Positions 1 through 5,421 of a stretch of 8,335 bases of DNA are shown here, piece by piece; positions within the stretch are counted from its first letter, which is position 1, and every line of letters begins with the position of its first letter. The stretch is taken from assembly GCA_021793595.1 (NCBI GenBank), contig JAJYSL010000189.1:1-8335 (forward strand). Reading direction: 5' to 3'. A model generated the notes under the pieces. The model did no database searches. It was given only the letters and a program-made list of their open reading frames with translations, and had not been told where the DNA came from. Origin of the DNA: Acidobacteriota bacterium (GTDB lineage Bacteria > Acidobacteriota > Terriglobia > Terriglobales > Acidobacteriaceae). The position numbers and the translations under genes are program-made.

Positions 1-82
1 GCGCTCGAAAGGCTGCGAAGCCTATACTAGTGAGAATGACTAAACCACAACTTCATCGTCATCTCACGACTGGCATATTCAA

Positions 83-99
83 CCAATTGTCAAAGATCC
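83..99 (-). promoter_or_regulatory. boxA-like antitermination site
   Basis: The minus strand reads GGATCTTTGACAATTGG, close to the conserved boxA of rRNA leaders (E. coli TGCTCTTTAACAATTT), which is bound by NusB and NusE to make rRNA transcription resistant to termination. It lies about 130 bases downstream of the proposed start. The 16S gene itself is not in the window and would begin beyond position 1. BoxA also occurs in 16S-23S spacers, but no 16S 3' end or tRNA lies upstream here, so the leader reading is preferred. Confidence 0.5.
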
Positions 100-134
100 T
101 TAAGAATTTTCGCCTGAGCGAGTTCTTTTTGGAT

Positions 135-165
135 CGAGCTGCCGGATGATTCCAGCAGGTCCTCG
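135..165 (-). promoter_or_regulatory. boxB-like hairpin in the leader
   Basis: Read on the minus strand, CTGCTGG (158-152) pairs with CCGGCAG (145-139) through seven base pairs including one G-T, around a six-base loop. An outer CGAG/CTCG stem extends it with a three-base bulge. It lies between the promoter and the boxA-like site, the same order (boxB then boxA) as in the antitermination leaders of bacterial rRNA operons. The pairing is seen; the role is inferred. Confidence 0.4.
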
Positions 166-227
166 AACTTTGCGCGGGGCCAGGAAAAACTGCTTTTCAA
201 CACTGGCTACTGTTTTTTGCGCGACCA

Positions 228-290
228 AACCAGACTATCAAGTTCTGGCTACTACTGTCAAATAAAAGTGAATCTTTTTTTCTGCCGACG
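228..290 (-). promoter_or_regulatory. Putative rRNA-operon type promoter reading left
   Basis: On the minus strand a perfect TTGACA (261 down to 256) is followed after 16 bases by GATAGT (239-234), a 4/6 match to the -10 consensus. Directly upstream (262-285) lies an A/T-rich stretch with runs of T and A, placed like the UP element of strong rRNA promoters. Transcription would start near 227 and run toward position 1, through the boxB-like and boxA-like elements listed separately. The hexamers are seen in the sequence; the rRNA assignment is inferred from the combination. A TAGTCT alternative -10 with 18-base spacing is weaker. Confidence 0.5.
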
Positions 291-362
291 TTCCGTTACA
301 GCCTGGAATGTCGTTCTCCGCTTCGTACGAACTGCCTTTTGAAGAGGCGTTTCGCCTGCCGC

Positions 363-394
363 ATGTCCGCTGAGGAAGCCGGATCTGCGGACAT
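363..394. repeat. Perfect 8-bp inverted repeat
   Basis: ATGTCCGC (363-370) and GCGGACAT (387-394) are perfect inverted copies separated by 16 bases; a further GA/TC pair extends the stem beyond one mismatch. A pyrimidine-rich TTCTTCTT run follows on the plus strand. It could be a protein-binding dyad or a weak plus-strand terminator. The stretch 291-635 around it holds no convincing coding region: the short open frames show no recognisable protein. Confidence 0.35.
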
Positions 395-560
395 TCTTCT
401 TGGCTATCTATTGGAATGGTAGTGCGAACAAGAAGCCTGAATCAGGCAGTTCCGTTCTGCTGGACTACGAATTCTACTGTAGATATGACGCTGAGCTTGC
501 GGAGTTCTTTACGCCCAGTCATGAACATACTCCGATTTCAGCTGTTACGCAACCTGCGTG

Positions 561-592
561 TTGTTGAAAAGCTGTCGAAGACTGTTGAAAAC
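561..592. repeat. Three helically phased 10-bp repeats
   Basis: TTGTTGAAAAG (561-571), CTGTCGAAGA (572-581) and CTGTTGAAAAC (582-592) are three adjacent copies of a TGTTGAAAA-like unit with 10-11 base spacing, i.e. one per helical turn. The outer copies are identical over TGTTGAAAA. It lies just beyond the stop of the small minus-strand gene. No known binding site is assigned. Confidence 0.35.
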
Positions 593-635
593 ACATGTGA
601 GCCTCGATCCGAGCTGCGTGTGCTGGACTCTTCCT

Positions 636-896
636 TCAGAAAATCTCTTCATCCGTGTTGACGCGGGGCTGCGGTCTGGCTGCTTCTTCCAGAATCTGAA
701 CTCGCATATTGGAGATGGTTCGCCGGTTCCAAAAGGCCACCGCGGTGGCACCCAGAAGGGCAGAACCCGCCATCAAAAATGCGGTAGACCATCGGCCCCG
801 ACTGGGAAAGGGCTCCACTGGGGGGACTGCAGCGATTTGTTCTCGATCTTGCGTATCGCGCTTTCGTGACAGTTTCATCATCTCTTCCGTTCTCAT
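636..896 (-). CDS. Small single-pass membrane protein, unknown function
   Basis: An 86-residue protein that I do not recognise. Residues 1-33 are polar and charged (EEMMKLSRKR, then a proline-rich PVEPFP), residues 36-55 form one hydrophobic helix rich in Ala, Gly and Leu, and the tail (60-86) is charged and ends DEEIF. The likely arrangement is one membrane anchor with short soluble ends. The ATG at 896 has AGGA five bases upstream; ATG codons at residues 6 and 7, behind GGAAG, are alternative starts. It stands alone, with about 400 bases between it and the proposed rRNA promoter on the same strand. Coding status is inferred from the helix and start signal, so a chance frame is possible. Confidence 0.5.
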   Translation of the reverse strand: MRTEEMMKLSRKRDTQDREQIAAVPPVEPFPSRGRWSTAFLMAGSALLGATAVAFWNRRTISNMRVQILEEAARPQPRVNTDEEIF

Positions 897-1205
897 CTCA
901 GTCCTAGGTTGGCGACTGGATTTCCTAGCCAGTATGGCACAACCGCCGTCATTTTCATCTATCTATGTTTAGAATCAATCCAAAAGGCAGTTTTCCGTGG
1001 GAACTGCTGGAGTTGCCAGCCTCGCAACCGGGTACATTTCTATGGAATTCGGGAGAAGCGGTGAAAGAAATATATGAAAAATGCAAATATTTCGTGCATC
1101 GGAGGCGATTCTGTGGCATCCTATGGTTGTAAAGGAATGACGCCGAGCTACCAAGAACATCTGGAACCGGCGGTTGATCCTTAGCAAGTTGCGTCACTGG
1201 CCTCC
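897..1205 (+). other. Gap with possible small transcribed unit
   Basis: No recognisable gene lies here. On the plus strand an ATG at 965 opens a 55-codon frame ending at TAA 1130-1132 (starts MFRINPKGSF, ends FCGILWL), but no Shine-Dalgarno precedes it and the composition is not persuasive. Downstream, TGACGC (1138-1143) can pair with GCGTCA (1191-1196), closing a 47-base domain just ahead of the strong plus-strand terminator at 1206. Together these suggest a short RNA or mini-gene transcribed rightward, but no clear promoter is visible. Longer minus-strand frames here look like chance openings. Confidence 0.3.
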
Positions 1206-1242
1206 CGGCACGAACAATAAACCGTTCGTGCCGTCTTTTTTT
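1206..1242 (+). terminator. Strong intrinsic terminator, plus strand
   Basis: CGGCACGAAC (1206-1215) and GTTCGTGCCG (1224-1233) form a perfect ten-base-pair stem with an eight-base loop, followed by TCTTTTTTT. No A-run precedes the stem, so it works only for rightward transcription. The diguanylate cyclase gene to the right reads leftward and is not served by it, so it must end a plus-strand transcript arising upstream. Confidence 0.85.
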
Positions 1243-1260
1243 CTATGACGGCAATGTTGC

Positions 1261-1284
1261 GGCAAGTTGCATCCCGCAACTGCC
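1261..1284. repeat. Hairpin just past the diguanylate cyclase stop
   Basis: GGCAAGTTGC (1261-1270) and GCAACTGCC (1276-1284) form nine base pairs with one bulged A and a five-base loop ATCCC. It lies 36 bases beyond the stop of the minus-strand diguanylate cyclase gene, so it may protect or shape that mRNA's 3' end. No T-run follows on either strand, so it is not a standard intrinsic terminator. Confidence 0.4.
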
Positions 1285-1319
1285 ATCCCCCAATTGACTT
1301 GGTTCGTGATATGCGCTGA

Positions 1320-2561
1320 CTACTTGCCAAGCCGCTTCTGCTGATACATGTTGGCGTCCGCCCTGGCGCAGAGTTCTTCCACGGTCTGTGCGTCATCGGG
1401 ATAGATCCCCATCCCTATACTCGCGCCGACAGGTAAGCGCACCGATCCTAAAACAATCGGCTCGTTCAAATCCGCTGCTAATTTGGCGGCCAGGACACGT
1501 GCCCCATGCGGCTGCAGCAGATCGGAGACAATTACCATGAACTCATCGCCACCGGCTCGGGCAATGGTGTCGGCTTTGCGGATCCGCATTTGCAATCGCG
1601 TGGCAACAATCCGCAGGACTTCATCGCCGACCGGATGGCCATAGGTGTCGTTAATCTGCTTGAAGTGATCCAGGTCAATCAGCAGCACGGCAACGCGGGC
1701 TCCGTTGCGCTCTGCCCTCTCAATCGCCTTGGTCAGGCGGTCTTGAAGCAGGCGCCGGTTTGGCAACCCGGTGAGCGGATCGTGTAATGCCAGGTGATGG
1801 GTGTGATCGATCTGCTCCTCGAGCAGCGTCAACAGAATGCCGATCGCAACAATGTATTTCGGCAGGTTCCACACGGAGTCTTGAATGTGGAGGTCCGGCC
1901 TGGAAATCATTAGATACGCGCTGACTGGAAACACCAGCGCCCACACCACGAAACCAACAACCGCAGTTAAGGAACCTGTGGTTCGCTGCGGGAATTTTCT
2001 CCAATATTCAACGCCGGCCATCAGGTAGACCACAAAGTAAATGCAGTCGAGCCCATAGTCCTGCTGATTGTAGTGGACGACAAGCCACAATAAAATAGCC
2101 AGCAAACACGCCAGTGTGGCGTATACATGTCTCTCCCCGGCGCGGCTGCCCGGGTCGTGAAACAACACGGCGATCACGGTGGAAAATAGCAGAACAATGG
2201 TGGCGTAGTACCACGACGTTGTAGCAACACTCAGATAGTCGATCAGAATATAGAGCAGGGTCGCAACCAGCCCGGTCGTGGTGATCCAACGCATGCGGAG
2301 GCTGTAGTGGGCCCCACCCGCCGCATAGATAAAGGCGGCTCCCGCCAGTTCCAACATCATGGCCGAAACCGCAAATACGGAGGTCTGCAGGCCTCCGGGC
2401 CGGACGCCGAAGAGCTGCGCCGCAAAATGCAGCAAAATAAAGATCCAGCCCAACAGCCAGGCTTGCAACTTGCCACCCGCGCGACGACGCAGGATGGACC
2501 AGAAGACAAACACAAGGATTGTCAGGGCCAGCAAGTCCGGCAACGGGGCGAAATTCAACAT
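1320..2561 (-). CDS. Membrane-bound diguanylate cyclase (GGDEF)
   Basis: A 413-residue enzyme expected to make cyclic di-GMP from two GTP. Residues 1-250 hold about eight hydrophobic helices (near 9-24, 34-52, 60-82, 92-112, 117-135, 146-164, 171-187, 197-219), a membrane sensor region I cannot assign to a named MASE type. A short linker leads to the GGDEF domain (about 258-413), opening with DPLTGLPNRR. The active loop GGDEF is intact at 337-341 and the metal-binding Asp296 lies in LLIDLDHF. RKAD at 328-331, five residues before GGDEF, is the RxxD product-inhibition site, so feedback control is likely. The domain ends at the usual ADANMYQQK. An in-frame TGA nine bases before the ATG fixes the start, but no Shine-Dalgarno is visible. 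No EAL domain. It is divergent from the PCYCGC gene. Confidence 0.93.
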   Translation of the reverse strand: MLNFAPLPDLLALTILVFVFWSILRRRAGGKLQAWLLGWIFILLHFAAQLFGVRPGGLQTSVFAVSAMMLELAGAAFIYAAGGAHYSLRMRWITTTGLVATLLYILIDYLSVATTSWYYATIVLLFSTVIAVLFHDPGSRAGERHVYATLACLLAILLWLVVHYNQQDYGLDCIYFVVYLMAGVEYWRKFPQRTTGSLTAVVGFVVWALVFPVSAYLMISRPDLHIQDSVWNLPKYIVAIGILLTLLEEQIDHTHHLALHDPLTGLPNRRLLQDRLTKAIERAERNGARVAVLLIDLDHFKQINDTYGHPVGDEVLRIVATRLQMRIRKADTIARAGGDEFMVIVSDLLQPHGARVLAAKLAADLNEPIVLGSVRLPVGASIGMGIYPDDAQTVEELCARADANMYQQKRLGK

Positions 2562-2865
2562 AGAAAATCAGCGTAGAAATCTTCGTCAGATGATTCCATT
2601 GGCAGGGAAACTTGTTAGTAGTCTCTGTCGATTCATCCAAGCGACCCAATCGTGCCTGCATGATACGTCCTTACCCTAGCACTTTTGCCCTTCTTTAACG
2701 CGGATAAAGTGCAGCAAAGCTCTGCCAGGCACGTCCGCTAGGTTACCGTTGTAACTTGCGTGGGAAGGTCCTTTGGCGCGCTCTTTCCGGACGCTGCTGG
2801 GCGAGGATACGCACGATTGCCTTTTCCTTGGATGCGGATTCCGCGTTGCCGTGATTTCGCAAATT
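2562..2865. other. Divergent intergenic region, no gene seen
   Basis: This gap separates the start of the leftward diguanylate cyclase from the rightward PCYCGC gene and should hold both promoters. The plus-strand frame open through it from 2760 has no signal at its upstream ATGs and reads an arginine- and proline-rich stretch, so it is taken as untranslated. No clear leftward -35/-10 pair was found. No RNA gene or riboswitch was recognised. Confidence 0.5.
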
Positions 2866-2897
2866 TTGGCATTTCGATGATGAAAGGATCGTACAAT
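2866..2897 (+). promoter_or_regulatory. Candidate promoter of the PCYCGC gene
   Basis: TACAAT (2892-2897) matches the -10 consensus in five of six positions. TTGGCA (2866-2871) is a fair -35, but the 20-base spacing is longer than ideal. Transcription would begin near 2904, which leaves room for the ATG at 2928 and excludes the upstream ATGs at 2877 and 2880. Confidence 0.35.
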
Positions 2898-2927
2898 TTT
2901 GGAAATGGCTTCAGGAGCTGGATATTG

Positions 2928-3389
2928 ATGCGTAGTCGCATTTGGTTGACCCTTATCGTCGCGCTTGTCTGTGTTGCCGGCCATGCACAATGGACCGATC
3001 CAACGGTTGACGTCCCTGCATTCCATGCTGCGCCTCCACCGGCGGACGCGAAGCTGCCACCCATTCTGCATGGGAAACAGTTGACCGGCATCAATTTTCA
3101 ACTTCCGTGGCAGGTGAAGGTCTACAAAGATGCAGCAAAGGTTTCCAGCGTCCTATATCAGTTGCCCTGCTATTGTCGCTGCGACCGGGCCATCGGTCAT
3201 ACCAGCCTACGCAGTTGTTTTCAAGGTTTGCATGGCGCCGAATGCGGCACCTGCGCCAAAGAAGGCTTTTACGCCTATCAGATGACGCGCAAAGGCTGGA
3301 CTCCGGCACAGATTCGCGCCGGCATTGAGCGCGGCGACTATAAGAAGATCGACCTGGATACGATTGCCGGCGGCAAACATCACTCCTGA
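2928..3389 (+). CDS. Exported PCYCGC-motif protein
   Basis: A 153-residue protein of a conserved family of unknown function named for the motif PCYCGC. Residues 1-20 are a signal peptide: MRSR, a hydrophobic core LTLIVALVCVA, then GHA with likely cleavage before Gln21. The family region (about 58-143) carries PCYCRC at 80-85, so the usual Gly is Arg here, then Cys97, Cys106 and Cys109 (ECGTC), giving six cysteines in 29 residues, followed by a conserved-looking tail KEGFYAYQMTRKGWTPAQIR. The spacing suggests metal binding or disulfides, which is inference. Unlike many relatives it lacks a lipobox, so it should be soluble outside the inner membrane. The ATG at 2928 was chosen because AGGAG lies ten bases upstream and a signal peptide follows; the longer frame from 2760 is rejected. 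Confidence 0.82.
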   Translation: MRSRIWLTLIVALVCVAGHAQWTDPTVDVPAFHAAPPPADAKLPPILHGKQLTGINFQLPWQVKVYKDAAKVSSVLYQLPCYCRCDRAIGHTSLRSCFQGLHGAECGTCAKEGFYAYQMTRKGWTPAQIRAGIERGDYKKIDLDTIAGGKHHS

Positions 3390-3793
3390 ACCCATGATCG
3401 CGATGTAACGTCTCGCGCAGGGTAGCAGGGATTGAAATATCGGTCCGTGTTTCGATCATTGGGGCTCCGGTATCGCAACCGTGGAGTCAATCCTCCGACC
3501 CGCCCATCCCATCCCATCCCATCCCATCCCATCCCATCTTGATGCCGTATTCGCACACAGTGGAAAAGGCTGACAGCAGGTTGGCAGGCAAACATCGCTG
3601 CTCCCTCGTGGAGACCTAAGAAAATTGAGCCGTAAGCTGCCGGGGCATGCAAGCTATGTTGCTTGAGTGGAATTGTAAATCCGGGCACACGCCGCTGATT
3701 TTTCGGCCAAAGCCGCGGTACGTCGCTGCGGTCGATTTTTAGACGGTCTCGCTGCGTTGGACGCCTCGCCATCCTTGTCGGAGCGGCAATAGA
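3390..3793. other. Intergenic region upstream of ilvE
   Basis: No gene is supported in this 400-base stretch. It contains the CCCAT tandem repeat (3503-3537). Just before it, CTCC...GGAG...CCTCC segments at about 3465-3499 can form alternative small hairpins, and a short hairpin CAAGC/GCTTG lies near 3650-3665. A 130-codon minus-strand frame (3380-3772) runs through the repeat as a Gly-Met-Trp-Asp pattern; it has no recognisable domain and looks like a chance opening. Confidence 0.5.
3503..3537. repeat. Microsatellite: seven perfect CCCAT units
   Basis: Seven uninterrupted copies of the pentamer CCCAT (ATGGG on the minus strand) fill 35 bases. Short perfect repeats of this kind change length by polymerase slippage. 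The tract lies about 290 bases before the ilvE -10 and about 110 bases past the PCYCGC stop, outside any supported gene. Confidence 0.95.
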
Positions 3794-3821
3794 TATAATG
3801 AAAGTGATTCCACTGAGTCAC
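3794..3821 (+). promoter_or_regulatory. ilvE -10 with overlapping dyad
   Basis: TATAAT (3794-3799) is a perfect -10 hexamer, and the start would fall near 3806, giving a 40-base leader. No good -35 sits at 17 bases (ATCCTT); TTGTCG at 3775 is only 13 bases away. GTGATTC (3804-3810) and GAGTCAC (3815-3821) form an inverted repeat with six of seven pairs across the predicted start site, the position of a repressor operator. A poor -35 plus a dyad suggests regulated expression, but no regulator is identified. Confidence 0.5.
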
Positions 3822-3845
3822 GTTCTTATTAAGGAGAAATACGCC

Positions 3846-4787
3846 ATGCCCTTACAGCCGACGAAAAACATCTGGCACAACGGAAAACTTATTCCATGGA
3901 ACCAGGCTAATATTCACGTGATGTCCCATGTCCTTCACTACGGCTCGTCGGTGTTTGAGGGCATTCGGTGCTACAAGACAGAGCAGGGTGCGGCCATCTT
4001 CCGCCTGCAGGACCACATGCAACGCATGCTCGATTCCGCAAAAATTTATCGCATGGACCTGGGCTATTCGCTCGATCAGATCAATGAAGCGGTTGTCGAG
4101 ACCGTCGAATCGAATGGCGTTGCGCCATGTTATATCCGGCCCATTGCGTTTCGCGGCTATGGCGAGTTGGGTGTGAACCCCATGAAGAATCCGATCGAGT
4201 TTTACATCGCCAACTTTCCCTGGGGGAAATATGTCTCCGGTGATCGCGGTGCCGATATCTGCATCTCGTCCTGGAACCGCTTGGCGCCGAACACGCTGCC
4301 AGTGCTGGCAAAAGCAGGTGCCAACTACATGAACTCGCAGTTGATCCATATGGAAGCCAAGCTTAACGGATTCGACGAGGGTGTCGGACTCGATGTGAAC
4401 GGCCTAGTCTCCGAGGGTTCCGGCGAGAATCTTTTCGTCGTGTACAAAGGCCAGCTGATGACGTCCGATCTTGGCAGTTCCGTGCTCGCCGGTATCACTC
4501 GCTCATCGATCCTGACGCTGGCGCGAGACTTCGGAATTCCAGTGGTGGAACAACCAATTCCGCGGGAGCTTCTGTATATTGCGGATGAAGTCTTCTTCAC
4601 CGGCACGGCCGCGGAAGTGACGCCGATTCGCTCGATTGACCGCATCACGATTAAAGATGGACAGGCGGGTCCAATCACCAAGCAGCTGGCGGCAGAATAT
4701 TTTGGCATCGTATCAGGCCAGCGCCCGGATCGATTCAATTGGTTGACGCCGGTCAAAGTTGCGGTGGCTGAGCCGGTTTCGGCGTAG
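3846..4787 (+). CDS. ilvE: Branched-chain amino acid aminotransferase
   Basis: A 313-residue cytoplasmic PLP enzyme of fold type IV that exchanges amino groups between glutamate and the 2-oxo acids of leucine, isoleucine and valine, the last step of their synthesis. Family marks are continuous: HYGSSVFEGIR (31-41), the PLP-binding lysine K156 in VLAKAGANYMNSQL, GLDVNGLVSEGSGENLF (181-197), LAGITR (215-220) and FTGTAAEVTPIR (251-262). Length and motifs match group I IlvE rather than D-amino acid transaminase or aminodeoxychorismate lyase. The ATG at 3846 is preferred over one at 3798 because AAGGAG (3831-3836) lies nine bases upstream, and the upstream ATG overlaps the -10. Other ilv and leu genes are not adjacent. 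Confidence 0.95.
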   Translation: MPLQPTKNIWHNGKLIPWNQANIHVMSHVLHYGSSVFEGIRCYKTEQGAAIFRLQDHMQRMLDSAKIYRMDLGYSLDQINEAVVETVESNGVAPCYIRPIAFRGYGELGVNPMKNPIEFYIANFPWGKYVSGDRGADICISSWNRLAPNTLPVLAKAGANYMNSQLIHMEAKLNGFDEGVGLDVNGLVSEGSGENLFVVYKGQLMTSDLGSSVLAGITRSSILTLARDFGIPVVEQPIPRELLYIADEVFFTGTAAEVTPIRSIDRITIKDGQAGPITKQLAAEYFGIVSGQRPDRFNWLTPVKVAVAEPVSA

Positions 4788-4825
4788 TCTCAGGCGTTCG
4801 CAGCATTCAACAAGGGGTTGTGCTG

Positions 4826-5329
4826 TTGCCCATCAATGACGATCTTGCGAAGCTGGCGCTGCAGGAACAAGCGCTGGTTCTTTCGCATTTCGATTGTGAC
4901 GTTGCGTGGAGCATTGGCACGACCCTTCGTGATTTGGCTCTCCAGCGCAAACTTGGAGTGGTGATTGATGTGCGTCGCTTCGGGCAGCCGCTCTTTTATA
5001 GCGCGCTGGAAGGCAGCACTCCGAACAATCCCGAATGGGTGCGGAGAAAGAGCAATGTCGTCGCGCACTTCTTTCGCAGTTCGTATGCAGTAGGTCTGGA
5101 CTTGCGCCACAAGAAAACCGATTTGCTGGAAAAGCACGGTTTACCGTTTTTGGACTACGCAGCACATGGGGGCAGCTTTCCGATTCGCGTCGAGCACGCA
5201 GGCGTCATTGGTTCGGTGACTGTTTCGGGCCTTCCGCAACGCGATGATCATGAGTTGGTTGTCGAAGCCCTTTGCATTGAAGCCCAGCAAGATTACGCCA
5301 CCTTGCAGTTGCCGCTTCAGGATTGGTAA
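4826..5329 (+). CDS. UPF0303 / heme-degrading-domain protein
   Basis: About 167 residues matching the UPF0303 group of the heme-degrading (GlcG/HbpS-like, formerly DUF336) superfamily. Recognisable parts are an N-terminal helix with LALQEQALVL, GVVIDVRRFGQPLFYSALEGSTPNN, the signature RRKSNVVAHFFRSSYAVGLDL and a late GGSFPIRVEHAGVIGSVTVSGLPQRDDHELVVEAL. It has no signal peptide, so it is probably cytoplasmic. The biochemical role of the bacterial UPF0303 group is unsettled and heme binding cannot be read from the sequence. It begins 38 bases after ilvE with no terminator between, so co-transcription is likely. I chose TTG 4826 because AAGGGG (4812-4817) lies eight bases before it; an in-frame GTG at 4820 has only two bases of spacing and would add two residues. 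Confidence 0.85.
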   Translation: MPINDDLAKLALQEQALVLSHFDCDVAWSIGTTLRDLALQRKLGVVIDVRRFGQPLFYSALEGSTPNNPEWVRRKSNVVAHFFRSSYAVGLDLRHKKTDLLEKHGLPFLDYAAHGGSFPIRVEHAGVIGSVTVSGLPQRDDHELVVEALCIEAQQDYATLQLPLQDW

Positions 5330-5363
5330 AGAAGTCCGCACCTCTCGGCGTCAAATCGCAGGC

Positions 5364-5393
5364 CTGGAACGTCCTAAAGCTGGAACGCCTTAA
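5364..5393. repeat. Direct repeat ahead of the S10 peptidase gene
   Basis: CTGGAACGTCCTAA (5364-5377) and CTGGAACGCCTTAA (5380-5393) are near-identical 14-base copies with a 16-base period and two differences. Each contains GGAAC, the -35 core used by many ECF sigma factors. TCTGG at 5404 sits 17 bases after the second copy but overlaps the ribosome binding site, so an ECF promoter there is doubtful. A regulator-binding pair is equally possible. Confidence 0.35.
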
Positions 5394-5421
5394 CTTTCTA
5401 CTTTCTGGAGACACTCGAACA

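Noticed and set aside
955..1197. 80-codon minus-strand frame
   Set aside because: No ribosome binding site or recognisable protein, and the strong terminator nearby points to plus-strand transcription.
2008..2661. 217-codon minus-strand frame overlapping the diguanylate cyclase
   Set aside because: It is an out-of-frame shadow of the well-supported GGDEF gene, with high Cys/Arg content and no domain.
2562..2927. Cyclic di-GMP riboswitch between the cyclase and the PCYCGC gene
   Set aside because: The conserved GEMM core sequences could not be found on either strand.
3462..3505. tRNA-like 3' end (GGAG-loop-CTCC followed by CCCGCCCA)
   Set aside because: The apparent T-arm has a six-base loop without TTC, and no matching acceptor strand or anticodon arm is found upstream.
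3380..3772. 130-codon minus-strand open frame crossing the CCCAT tract
   Set aside because: No recognisable domain, a composition of mixed basic residues, no clear ribosome binding site, and the repeat alone generates part of the frame.
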